Of a stretch of 64,000 bases of DNA, positions 1 through 7,472 are shown piece after piece. Under the pieces are notes generated by a model. The model saw nothing but the letters and a program-made list of their open reading frames with translations, searched no databases and was not told where the DNA came from. Position 1 is the stretch's first letter. The number at the start of each line of letters is the position of its first letter. Location of the stretch: the NCBI GenBank assembly GCA_964473485.1, contig CAYYPH010000014.1, positions 40,654 to 104,653 of the forward strand, written 5' to 3'. The DNA is from CAIVAT01 sp964473485. Lineage in GTDB: Bacteria; Bacteroidota; Bacteroidia; Bacteroidales; FEN-979. The translations under genes and the position numbers were made by a program.

Positions 1-3000
1 AACGGTTTTCAGATCAAGATGAAGAACACCACGGCAACCAGTCTGTCATCGGGCTGGCAAACCGGTCTTACCACGGTGTACAGCGGCACCTACGCGGTTC
101 CCGGAACCGGCTGGCAAATGATCACTCTGCATACGCCCTTTAACTGGGACGGGTCCAACCTGGTCATCGAGATTTGTTATGACAACAACTCATACACATC
201 GAATTCGACGGTTTACTGCACCAGTGTTTCAAACATGACACAGCACACCCATTTTGACGGATCCACGACCTCCGGCTGCAACTCCACCAACACCGGGATC
301 CAATCCTATCGTCCGAATCTTCGGCTGGTAACCGGCTGCGCTACTGTCGGCGCTGCAGCGTTCACCATCGGCGCGGGCTACAATTGTTCCAGTACCCAGG
401 TTTCAGGAGTATACATTCCCGCTGTGCCCCTGACTTCGTCAAACACTGTCTCGCTCCAGGCTAATGTGACCACGCCTGGCGATTATTCTATATCCACCAA
501 CGTGGTCAATGGTTTTTCATTCAGCAAAAACGGCCGGTTCACAAACACCGGAATTCAGACAGTGATACTTACTGGCTCAGGGACACCGCTAACCTCAACA
601 ACTACAATCTTTACTGTAAGCGGATCAAATTCAGCGGGTTCATGCACGTTTACCGTGACCGCTGCCACTCCGCAATACGGAGTGCCCTGTCCCGGAATCC
701 CCACTATTAATTATGGAGGACAAGTGTATAATACCGTTCAGATTGGAACCCAGTGCTGGATGGCACAGAATCTGAACATTGGCACAAAGATCAACGGTTC
801 ACAAGGCCAAACCAATAACAGCACTATTGAGAAATACTGTTTCAATGATCTGGGATCGAATTGCGATATTTATGGCGGTTTGTATCAGTGGGATGAGGCG
901 ATGCAATACGTAACCACCGTGGGCGTGCAGGGCATCTGCCCGGCCGGCTGGCATTTACCCACCGATGCGGAGTGGACCACTTTAAGCACATTTCTTGGCG
1001 GCGAAAGTGTGGCCGGAGGGAAGATGAAAGAGACCGGAACGACCCACTGGTTATCACCAAACACCGGGGCCACCAATACCAGCGGGTTCACTGCCCTTCC
1101 GGGCGGCGCCCGCGGCTACACTGGTAGCTTCGGCGATCTCGGGCTCTTCGCCTTCTTGTGGTCCTCGACGGAGTACTCCTCTACAGGCGCGTGGAACCGG
1201 TACCTGGACTTCTTTAGCGCCAGTGTGTCCCGGAACACCTACAACAAGACCTTCGGGTTTAGTGTTCGTTGCGCCCGGGACGCTGGTGGTTTTACCACGA
1301 CCCCCACTGTTACCACGACCCCCGCAACCAATGTCACCCAAACCGCAGCCTTGTCTGGCGGAAACGTTACATCTGACGGAGGCGCAGCAGTGACGGCAAG
1401 GGGTGTTTGCTGGAGTGTTTCCCCTAATCCGACAATCTCAGGCACTCATACATCGGATGGAAGTGGAACAGGAACATTCACAAGTACAATTTCAGGGTTA
1501 AATCCCAACACGTCCTATTATATCAGGGCCTACGCAACAAACAGTGTGGGGACGGCTTACGGGAACCAGGTTACCTGCACTACCTTATCTGTATCCTTTG
1601 GAGAACCATGCCCCGGAATCCCCACTATTAATTATGGAGGACAAGTGTATAATACCGTCCAGATCGGGTCGCTATGCTGGCTGAAAGAGAACCTGAACGT
1701 GGGCACGCGGATCAATGGTTCACAAAGCCAAACCAATAACAGCACAATTGAGAAATACTGTTACAACGACCAGGAGTCGAACTGTGATACCTATGGCGGG
1801 CTTTATCAATGGAATGAGGCGATGCAATACGTGACCACCGCGGGCGTACAGGGCATCTGCCCGGCCGGCTGGCATTTACCCACCGATGCCGAATGGACTA
1901 CACTGACCACTTTTTTGGGTGGAGAAAGTGTGGCCGGAGGGAAGATGAAGGAAACCGGGACCACTCACTGGTTATCGCCCAATACCGGGGCCACCAATAC
2001 CAGCGGGTTTACAGCCCTTCCGGGTGGCACCCGCATCTACAATGGCTACTTCTACGATCTCGGGGACTACGCCTACTTCTGGTCGTCGACTGAGTACTCC
2101 TCACCAAACGCGTGGTACCGGTACCTGCGCTACGATTACGCCAATGTGGGCCGGCACTACGTCCACGACAAGACGCACGGGTTTAGTGTTCGTTGCGCCC
2201 GGGACGCTGGTGGTTTTACCACGACCCCCACTGTTACCACGACCCCCGCAACCAATGTCACCCAAACCGCAGCCTTGTCTGGCGGAAACGTTACATCTGA
2301 CGGAGGCGCAGCAGTGACGGCAAGGGGTGTTTGCTGGAGTGTTTCCCCTAATCCGACAATCTCAGGCACTCATACATCGGATGGAAGTGGAACAGGAACA
2401 TTCACAAGTACCATTTCGGGGTTAATATCTAATACGACCTACTACATAAGGGCTTACGCGACCAATAGTATAGGAACGGCTTATGGAAACCAGGCAACCT
2501 GCACTACCTTATCTGTATCCTTATGCCCCGGAATCCCCACTATTAATTATGGAGGACAAGTGTATAATACCGTCCAGATCGGGTCGCTATGCTGGCTGAA
2601 AGAGAACCTGAACGTGGGCACGCGGATCAATGGTTCACAAAGCCAAACCAATAACAGCACAATTGAGAAATACTGTTACAACGACCAGGAGTCGAACTGT
2701 GATACCTATGGCGGGCTTTATCAATGGAATGAGGCGATGCAATACGTGACCACCGCGGGCGTACAGGGCATCTGCCCGGCCGGCTGGCATTTACCCACCG
2801 ATGCCGAATGGACTACACTGACCACTTTTTTGGGTGGAGAAAGTGTGGCCGGAGGGAAGATGAAGGAAACCGGGACCACTCACTGGTTATCGCCCAATAC
2901 CGGGGCCACCAATACCAGCGGGTTTACAGCCCTTCCGGGTGGCCTCCTCAGCAGCAATGGCTCCTTCGACAGTCTCGGGGACTACGCCTACTTCTGGTCG

Positions 3001-3123
3001 ACGACTGAGTACTCCTCTACGATCGTGTGGTACCGGTACCTGATCTCCTATTACGCCAATGTGTTCCGGAACGGCTACGGCTACAAGACGGACGGGTTTA
3101 GTGTTCGTTGCGCCCGGGACTGA
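1..3123 (+). CDS. Multi-FISUMP-domain surface protein, 5' truncated; target protein of a DGR
   Basis: The frame is open at base 1, so the start lies upstream of the window. After an N-terminal beta-rich stretch, three FISUMP (Fibrobacter succinogenes major paralogous, C-type-lectin-like fold) domains lie at about 690-1281, 1608-2205 and 2524-3120. They are separated by two nearly identical Fn3-like linkers (about 1282-1590 and 2206-2515). Each FISUMP domain starts with the pattern GGQVYNTVQIG and ends with GFSVRCARD. Domains 2 and 3 are identical by eye over 418 bp (1611-2028 and 2526-2943), yet their last 170 bp differ strongly. The differences fall at codons that are AAC/AAT in the template-like repeat downstream. 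Lectin-fold domains of this kind usually display ligand-binding residues on the variable face; binding of an unknown ligand at the cell surface is inferred. No C-terminal T9SS domain follows the last VR. The gene ends just before a terminator-like hairpin. Confidence 0.9.
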   Translation, partial: NGFQIKMKNTTATSLSSGWQTGLTTVYSGTYAVPGTGWQMITLHTPFNWDGSNLVIEICYDNNSYTSNSTVYCTSVSNMTQHTHFDGSTTSGCNSTNTGIQSYRPNLRLVTGCATVGAAAFTIGAGYNCSSTQVSGVYIPAVPLTSSNTVSLQANVTTPGDYSISTNVVNGFSFSKNGRFTNTGIQTVILTGSGTPLTSTTTIFTVSGSNSAGSCTFTVTAATPQYGVPCPGIPTINYGGQVYNTVQIGTQCWMAQNLNIGTKINGSQGQTNNSTIEKYCFNDLGSNCDIYGGLYQWDEAMQYVTTVGVQGICPAGWHLPTDAEWTTLSTFLGGESVAGGKMKETGTTHWLSPNTGATNTSGFTALPGGARGYTGSFGDLGLFAFLWSSTEYSSTGAWNRYLDFFSASVSRNTYNKTFGFSVRCARDAGGFTTTPTVTTTPATNVTQTAALSGGNVTSDGGAAVTARGVCWSVSPNPTISGTHTSDGSGTGTFTSTISGLNPNTSYYIRAYATNSVGTAYGNQVTCTTLSVSFGEPCPGIPTINYGGQVYNTVQIGSLCWLKENLNVGTRINGSQSQTNNSTIEKYCYNDQESNCDTYGGLYQWNEAMQYVTTAGVQGICPAGWHLPTDAEWTTLTTFLGGESVAGGKMKETGTTHWLSPNTGATNTSGFTALPGGTRIYNGYFYDLGDYAYFWSSTEYSSPNAWYRYLRYDYANVGRHYVHDKTHGFSVRCARDAGGFTTTPTVTTTPATNVTQTAALSGGNVTSDGGAAVTARGVCWSVSPNPTISGTHTSDGSGTGTFTSTISGLISNTTYYIRAYATNSIGTAYGNQATCTTLSVSLCPGIPTINYGGQVYNTVQIGSLCWLKENLNVGTRINGSQSQTNNSTIEKYCYNDQESNCDTYGGLYQWNEAMQYVTTAGVQGICPAGWHLPTDAEWTTLTTFLGGESVAGGKMKETGTTHWLSPNTGATNTSGFTALPGGLLSSNGSFDSLGDYAYFWSTTEYSSTIVWYRYLISYYANVFRNGYGYKTDGFSVRCARD
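1093..1259 (+). repeat. DGR variable region 1 (VR1)
   Basis: This is the 167-bp C-terminal part of FISUMP domain 1, aligned to the template-like repeat 3440-3606 with the same length. In the first 21 codons I count 16 mismatches and all 16 fall on an adenine of the template. Examples are AAC to GCC, GGC, TAC, CTC or TTC. The later part shows a mixture of A and non-A differences. It is followed by the GC-rich constant tail coding VRCARD that follows all three VRs. Confidence 0.8.
1611..2028 (+). repeat. Direct repeat copy A (FISUMP constant part)
   Basis: This 418-bp block codes for the constant part of FISUMP domain 2. It appears identical to 2526-2943, so the two domains arose by a recent duplication. 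The hypervariable 3' end is excluded from the identity. Confidence 0.85.
2014..2183 (+). repeat. DGR variable region 2 (VR2)
   Basis: This is the 170-bp C-terminal part of FISUMP domain 2. Against the template-like repeat the first 21 codons show nine changes at template adenines and two silent third-position changes elsewhere. It carries one codon more than VR1 and the template near its 3' end (the RHYVHDKTHG stretch). The constant tail after it is identical to that of VR1 and VR3. Confidence 0.8.
2526..2943 (+). repeat. Direct repeat copy B (FISUMP constant part)
   Basis: This is the second copy of the 418-bp block at 1611-2028, coding for the constant part of FISUMP domain 3. The first domain (about 690-1090) is a more diverged copy. 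Confidence 0.85.
2929..3098 (+). repeat. DGR variable region 3 (VR3), C-terminal
   Basis: This is the 170-bp terminal part of FISUMP domain 3, ending eight codons before the stop. In its first 21 codons 11 changes sit on template adenines and three elsewhere. Its 418-bp upstream flank matches that of VR2 base for base by eye, so the divergence is confined to the VR. This is the VR in the classical position, at the 3' end of the target gene and nearest to the template. Confidence 0.8.
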
Positions 3124-3154
3124 GTGGACTATTTGACAATTTGATAATTTATAA

Positions 3155-3184
3155 ATACCCCGCAAGCGGGGTCGAAATTTTTTA
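3155..3184 (+). terminator. Rho-independent-type terminator after the FISUMP gene
   Basis: A perfect 6-bp GC stem CCCCGC/GCGGGG with an AA loop is followed within a few bases by a T run. It lies about 35 bp after the stop of the DGR target gene. It would separate that transcript from the template-like repeat downstream. Confidence 0.55.
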
Positions 3185-3283
3185 CAAATGGCTACCTACG
3201 ACAACAAAAAATTGAAATCGTATCAAAACAACTTTCAGGATGGCTAAAGTCACAATGATTCATACAGATCCTGGCGAGAGTCT

Positions 3284-3300
3284 GGCAGCCATGAGCTGCC
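3284..3300 (+). other. Hairpin with CATGA loop upstream of the template repeat
   Basis: GGCAGC-CATGA-GCTGCC forms a 6-bp perfect stem, extendable by a GU and a GC pair. It lies about 140 bp before the template-like repeat. A smaller hairpin with the same CATGA loop lies just after that repeat (3633-3645). A structural role in a template RNA is only inferred. Confidence 0.4.
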
Positions 3301-3439
3301 GGAGTGTGCCGTTTTTCAGTCCAATAATCCCCTTGGCCTGTAAATACCTCATAAAAAAAAAAGAGGTTGGGTCAAGGAAAGTAATTTACCTGTTCTGAGA
3401 CATAAACAGGCAAAGTGTAAAGCGATTATTTTAATGCAA

Positions 3440-3606
3440 GCCCTTCCGGGCGGCAACCGCAACAACAATGGTAACTTCAACAATCTCGGGAACAACGCCA
3501 ACTTCTGGTCGTCGACGGAGTACTCCTCAACAATCGCGTGGTACCGGAACCTGTACTATAATAACGCCTATATGTGCCGGGACGGCAGCTACAAGACGGA
3601 CGGGTT
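3440..3606 (+). repeat. Template repeat (TR) of a diversity-generating retroelement
   Basis: This 167-bp free-standing copy of the VR sequence begins sharply at GCCCTTCCGGGCGGC and ends sharply at ACGGGTT. Homology to the target gene stops on both sides. Ten of its first 21 codons are AAC or AAT, and these are the codons that vary in VR1-VR3, while bases other than A are kept. It has no start or stop context of its own; the short open frame that runs through it (3434-3709) diverges immediately after the homology. The 3' half is less typical: several variable codons are TAC, TAT, TGC or GAC instead of AAC, so it may be partly eroded or a hybrid with a VR. No reverse transcriptase or Avd gene is seen nearby. 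Confidence 0.8.
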
Positions 3607-3632
3607 CTCGGGGCGCCGCCTGAAATTGATGT

Positions 3633-3645
3633 GCGCCATGAGCGC
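3633..3645 (+). other. Small hairpin with CATGA loop downstream of the template repeat
   Basis: GCGC-CATGA-GCGC lies 27 bp after the template-like repeat. It shares its loop sequence with the hairpin at 3284-3300. The stem is short and its significance is uncertain. Confidence 0.25.
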
Positions 3646-4065
3646 GAAACGGCGAATGGAGCACACCATTCAAAGCAAAGCGCATAACTGTTGCAATGTT
3701 GATAGATAACAATTGAGTATTAGCACTTACAAAAAATTGAAAGGCCTGTCGGTTTCGGCTAACAGGAGTAGGTATCAAACCACCCTGCGGCACTACTTCT
3801 TAATGGGAGGGGTATTGAGCGGACAGGGAATAAGGTCTCGCACGAAGGAATCAGGTTAGTAAAACAGGAGCTGAATGAAAATGAACCGTTTAGAAAAATT
3901 AGATAATGAAGATAGAAACCGACAATAGCTTTGCATCTTAGTAGTAAAGCATCCGCAAAAATGAAAACAATAATAATCAACTCATTGTAATTACCTTTTC
4001 TGCGGCTGCTGGCCACACGTCACCGGTAATTTTTAAAGAAAGCTAACAGATAGTAGAAATATCCA
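3646..4065. other. Gap without a supported gene
   Basis: No convincing gene is visible between the template-like repeat and the MntA gene. Short frames on both strands are low-complexity or AT-rich. Neither a reverse transcriptase motif (such as YxDD) nor an Avd-like helical protein is present. The composition shifts here from GC-rich to AT-rich, marking the boundary of the toxin-antitoxin insert. Confidence 0.5.
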
Positions 4066-4073
4066 TAATTTTG
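4066..4073 (+). promoter_or_regulatory. Putative -7 box (TAATTTTG) of mntA-hepT
   Basis: The sequence matches the Bacteroidota -7 consensus TAnnTTTG and sits 16 bp before the ATG at 4090. No clear TTTG is seen 19 bp further upstream. Confidence 0.35.
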
Positions 4074-4089
4074 TAATAAAGAATTGAAA

Positions 4090-4386
4090 ATGATTACAAA
4101 AGAACAAATAGTAGAAACAATAACGAGTACTAAACCTGAACTTAAAAGTTTTGGTATTAGGAGCATTGGTCTTTTTGGTTCATATGTGAGAGGTGAACAA
4201 ACAAGAACAAGCGATATTGACATTTTGATTGATTTCGAACCTGATAAGGAAAACTATGATAATTACATGGCTGTTTATGACATTATTGAACAATTATTCT
4301 TAAATGAAAAGGTGGAAATTGTAACAAAAAATGGATTAAGCCCATATATTGGCCCCAGCATTTTAAATGAAGTATTATATGTCTAA
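4090..4386 (+). CDS. mntA: MntA-type nucleotidyltransferase antitoxin
   Basis: This 98-residue protein carries the minimal nucleotidyltransferase motif GSYVRGEQTRTSDIDILIDF (GSx10DxD type, about residues 31-50). Family members AMPylate the tyrosine of the partner HepT RNase and so neutralise it. I choose the ATG at 4090 over the in-frame TTG at 4084. The gene overlaps the next gene by 8 bp, which points to translational coupling. Its composition is AT-rich compared with the flanking FISUMP gene and indicates recent transfer. Assignment to the MNT/HepT toxin-antitoxin class is firm from motif and pairing. Confidence 0.88.
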   Translation: MITKEQIVETITSTKPELKSFGIRSIGLFGSYVRGEQTRTSDIDILIDFEPDKENYDNYMAVYDIIEQLFLNEKVEIVTKNGLSPYIGPSILNEVLYV

Positions 4387-4720
4387 AGAACCCATAGAAT
4401 ACCTTAAACATATTCAGGATGAATGTGCCTTCATTCTAACTGTCATTGCAGAGGATTTGACTAAAGATGATTTTCTAAATGATGAGACATTAAAAAGAGC
4501 AATTGTCAGAAGCTTAGAAATTATCGGGGAGGCTACAAAACAAATTCCCATTGATTTTAAAATAAAATGGGACTCCATTAATTGGAAAAACATGGCAGGA
4601 ATGAGAGATCGGTTAATCCATGAATATATGGGAATCAATTATTCGATCGTCTGGGATGTTGTGAAGAACAAAATACCTGAATTATACAGCCAAATAAGTC
4701 GAGCTTTAGCAAAGGAATAA
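4379..4720 (+). CDS. hepT: HepT-like HEPN ribonuclease toxin (DUF86)
   Basis: This 113-residue, mostly helical protein of the DUF86/HepT family contains the RX4HXY motif as RDRLIHEY near residues 78-85. In the family the R and H form the RNase site and the Y is modified by MntA. The ATG at 4379 overlaps the end of mntA by 8 bp. The pair is a complete type VII-like toxin-antitoxin module. Length and motif look intact, so it is probably functional. Confidence 0.88.
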   Translation: MSKEPIEYLKHIQDECAFILTVIAEDLTKDDFLNDETLKRAIVRSLEIIGEATKQIPIDFKIKWDSINWKNMAGMRDRLIHEYMGINYSIVWDVVKNKIPELYSQISRALAKE

Positions 4721-4966
4721 AGAAAAATACTGGTAATCGAGTAGTCCGCCCCGCCGTCATCGTCGGCAGGGAGAGTCTCTCACAGTTCTCATGCGGGCCT
4801 CTCAATCAGCGGTTCATTAAACGGTGGGGAGATTTTCAGGAATAAGTTAAAGGCTGACATTATTAAAACCCGAGGATAATTAGATTTTGGGGTTGAATGA
4901 TTTGTGGGTTTGATAAAGTGATTATTCAGAAAAAAGCACACCAACGAATAGTGAAAACTAAAAACC

Positions 4967-5104
4967 ATGAAAAGATTAGTATTCCTTTTGGTTACATGCA
5001 TGATAATGGGTGTAATAAATGCACAAGTCGGGATCAACACCGATAACAGCGCTCCCGATCCATCAGCGGGACTGGATGTGAAATTTTCGAATAAGGGTGT
5101 TTTA
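4967..5104 (+). pseudogene. N-terminal relic of a second FISUMP/DUF1566-type secreted protein
   Basis: The frame starts with a clear signal peptide (MKRLVFLLVTCMIMGVINAQ) followed by VGINTDNSAPDPSAGLDVKF. That is the typical mature N-terminus of Bacteroidota proteins that end in a lectin-fold variable domain. The homology stops at the left end of the IS630-type element at about 5100. A matching C-terminal relic lies beyond the element at 6458-6586. The gene was evidently broken by insertion and later rearrangement, since the middle part is missing. Confidence 0.7.
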
Positions 5105-6333
5105 TACTCCGAACGGGATAAATTTCGACAATCTAATTGCCTGAGATCTAAAAGCAATAAAATATTATTTAAATGATAGAAATTAACAAACACATGTTCA
5201 AAATTTTCTTAAAAGGTAACTGCAAATAAAGAGGAAGCATATCAATTTAGGGTTACCAAAGACCTAAAAATATGCTCCCCCTAAATCTCAGCAAAGCCGA
5301 AATTCAAGAGCTAAAATATGAACGATTTCATTATCCTTGTCCAATTGTTCAAAAAAGATTGACAGGCGTGTTTCTTTTCGCCACTATAGAAGCTTCCCTG
5401 TCAACGATAGGCTTAATGGCAGGCCTACATCGTCATTCAGTAGTTCATTGGGTGAAGGTTTATGAAAACGAAGGCATCGAATCGCCTTTTACGGTTAATT
5501 ATGGAACCAATCAAAGCCAGTTGGCCCAGCATGCTACAAGTATTATCAGTTCTTTTCGAGCCAAGCCGCCGATACATGCCCGTGAAGCCAAAGCCCGGAT
5601 TGAACAGATGACCGGGATTAGCCGAAGTCTTACTCAAGTTCGCAGTTTTATGCACAGGCATGGGTTGCATTATATCAAAATGGGGCATATCCCAGCCAAA
5701 GCGGATACTGAAAAGCAGCGGCAATGGGTAAACACAACTTTAGAACCTGTCATTGAAGAAGCCAAACGCGGAGAGTGCCAGTTGTTATTCATGGATGCTG
5801 CACATTTTATTTTACAACCCTTTATTTGTGAGCTTTGGAGCGTTGCCCGTTTGTTTATCAAAGCTGCAGCAGGAAGAAACAGAATGAATGTTCTGGGGGC
5901 CGTCAATGCCATTACCAAAGAGGTAATTACCTATTGCAACACGACCTATATCACAGCAAATACCATTGTTGATTTTTTAACGGAGCTGCGATTGTATTAC
6001 GGCTGTACTCCGATAAAAATAGTACTGGATAATGCACGCTATCAGCATTGTGAATTGGTTCAAAAAGCAGCCCAAAATTTGGGAATATCCTTGTTATTTT
6101 TACCATCATACTCTCCGAACCTGAATATTATTGAACGATTGTGGAAATTTACCCGGGAAAAAATTCTTTATGGTGAGTATTACGATACACCACAAAAATT
6201 TCATCATGCTATCCTGGAATTTTTCTCTACAATAAACCAGAAATATAAAAATGAAATTACCAAAAGGTTAAGTCTAAAATTCCAGTTTTTTGATGAAGAG
6301 AATGTCCAATTTTATCCCGTTCGGAGTATAAAA
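5100..6333 (+). mobile_element. IS630-family insertion sequence with 23-bp inverted repeats
   Basis: Perfect 23-bp inverted repeats lie at 5100-5122 and 6311-6333; their core reads TACTCCGAACGGGATAAA. The length of about 1.23 kb, the TA-rich ends and the DDE transposase inside fit IS630/Tc1-mariner elements, which duplicate a TA target. The exact ends are ambiguous because the repeats include TATA. The element lies between the two relics of a FISUMP/DUF1566-type gene. Confidence 0.85.
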
Positions 6334-6402
6334 TCCAAAGACATCAACCCTAACCGGACACATATTGCCTGCATCATGAAATACCGAATGGACCAATGTT
6401 GA
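5272..6402 (+). CDS. IS630-family DDE transposase
   Basis: The 376-residue transposase starts with a helix-turn-helix region (about residues 35-75). It has the DDE catalytic core visible as LLFMDAAHF, KIVLDNARYQ and YSPNLNIIERLW. The length is normal for the family and no frameshift is seen, so the enzyme looks intact. The reading frame runs through the right inverted repeat (FYPVRSIK) and ends 69 bp outside the element. The last roughly 23 residues are therefore encoded by flanking DNA. Neighbours are a disrupted lectin-domain gene and toxin-antitoxin pairs. Confidence 0.9.
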   Translation: MLPLNLSKAEIQELKYERFHYPCPIVQKRLTGVFLFATIEASLSTIGLMAGLHRHSVVHWVKVYENEGIESPFTVNYGTNQSQLAQHATSIISSFRAKPPIHAREAKARIEQMTGISRSLTQVRSFMHRHGLHYIKMGHIPAKADTEKQRQWVNTTLEPVIEEAKRGECQLLFMDAAHFILQPFICELWSVARLFIKAAAGRNRMNVLGAVNAITKEVITYCNTTYITANTIVDFLTELRLYYGCTPIKIVLDNARYQHCELVQKAAQNLGISLLFLPSYSPNLNIIERLWKFTREKILYGEYYDTPQKFHHAILEFFSTINQKYKNEITKRLSLKFQFFDEENVQFYPVRSIKSKDINPNRTHIACIMKYRMDQC

Positions 6403-6457
6403 AGCAAGCGGCGGCTGGACCAACGGGAAAGTCCCCTGAAACTCGAACCTGACAATG

Positions 6458-6586
6458 CAAGCTGCCGGGTAACTCAACAACAGCGACTGCTCAGTGAGCT
6501 ACCGGGGCTCTTACGGCTTCTACTGAATCAGTATGCAGGGCGCTTCGACAAACGCATGGACCATTTACTTCAACAATAGTAAGTAA
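6458..6586 (+). pseudogene. C-terminal relic of a DGR-type variable lectin domain
   Basis: One frame reads QAAG, a stop, LNNSDCSVSYRGSYGFY, a stop where W is expected, then ISMQGASTNAWTIYFNNSK. This matches the usual end of DUF1566/FISUMP variable domains (LPAAGYR..G...YWSSt...AW.l.F). Two in-frame stops and a missing tail show decay. It probably belonged to the gene whose start survives at 4967-5104. It is of a different subtype from the three-domain FISUMP protein. Confidence 0.65.
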
Positions 6587-6792
6587 CTACCTATTGGGCA
6601 ATAACCCCAAGGCGAGCGGTCGTACTCTCCGATGCCTACGTGCCAATTGATTAATTGACAATTGTGGCATTGTGAGGTGTGGGAAATAAAAAAGAACCAT
6701 ATCATTGAATTCAAACCTGAAAGGTTTTTCACCAAAGCTCTTGCATGAAACGTATTAATTGCGTATATTCGCACGTGTAAAATATCAATACT

Positions 6793-7050
6793 ATGGATGC
6801 AAAATTGACATTAAAGCTGGATAAGTATGTGATAGATAAAGCAAAAGAATATGCTTTCACTCAGAAGCGAAGTCTTTCCCGCTTGATTGAGTCTTACCTG
6901 AAATCATTATTTAATACGGAGAATACCAATTCAGATAACGATATTGAGATTTCACCCTTCGTACAAAGTATGCAGAGCGGTATCGAACTACCCTTGGATT
7001 TTGATTATAAAAAAGAATATCGCGATCATTTAATTGAAAAATACAAATGA
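6793..7050 (+). CDS. VapB-type antitoxin (DUF6364-like)
   Basis: This 85-residue protein begins with a ribbon-helix-helix-like stretch (KLTLKLDKYVIDKAKEYA) followed by a helix ending SLSRLIESYLKSLF. That is typical of DUF6364 antitoxins paired with PIN toxins. The C-terminal half is acidic and would wrap the toxin. Its stop overlaps the start of the next gene (ATGA). AT-rich composition matches the toxin gene. DNA-binding autoregulation is known for the class and inferred here. Confidence 0.8.
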   Translation: MDAKLTLKLDKYVIDKAKEYAFTQKRSLSRLIESYLKSLFNTENTNSDNDIEISPFVQSMQSGIELPLDFDYKKEYRDHLIEKYK

Positions 7051-7469
7051 AAGAAAGAATTTTCTTTGACACAAATATCGTCATTGATTTGCTTGGTGAA
7101 CGTGCAACATTTTATAAATCAGCAGCTAAGATTGCAACATTGGCTGATAAAGGTAAAATTCAAATTATAGTTTCTCCATTGACTTTTTCAACGGTTTATT
7201 ATATACTTTCAAGATTTGAAGACAAGGAAATAGTAAAAGAAAAGATGCGAAAGTTTAAAATAATTGTGGAAACTGCTGAACTGACCGGAAAAATCATTGA
7301 CCAGGGTCTTACTTCAAAGTTCAAGGATTTTGAGGATGCGATACAATACTATTGTGCTGTTAACAAGGAATGTGCAATTATAATCACAAGAAATGGGAAG
7401 GATTTCAAAGAGTCTGTTATCCCTGTTTTGACCCCTGATGAGTATTTGAGCAGCATAACGATCAAATAA
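7047..7469 (+). CDS. VapC-type PIN-domain ribonuclease toxin
   Basis: The 140-residue protein is a PIN domain. It has the first acidic residue in FFDTNIVIDLL (about residues 7-10), a central acidic region, and the late motif FEDAIQYYCAV with ITRNGKDF. PIN toxins cleave specific RNAs in the cytoplasm. The start overlaps the antitoxin stop by 4 bp, so the two are co-translated. Length and motifs are complete. Confidence 0.85.
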   Translation: MKERIFFDTNIVIDLLGERATFYKSAAKIATLADKGKIQIIVSPLTFSTVYYILSRFEDKEIVKEKMRKFKIIVETAELTGKIIDQGLTSKFKDFEDAIQYYCAVNKECAIIITRNGKDFKESVIPVLTPDEYLSSITIK

Positions 7470-7472
7470 AAT

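Noticed and set aside
842..2369. Several minus-strand and alternative-frame open frames opposite the FISUMP gene
   Set aside because: They repeat with the domain repeats and are shadows of the true frame.
3434..3709. Open frame of 91 codons covering the template repeat
   Set aside because: Homology to the FISUMP protein starts and stops abruptly inside it and the tail is unrelated. The Asn runs are the AAC codons of the template, so it is not a gene.
4789..5193. Minus-strand frame of 134 codons across the gap, the relic and the IS end
   Set aside because: It crosses the left inverted repeat and the opposite-strand relic with signal peptide, and has no recognisable domain.
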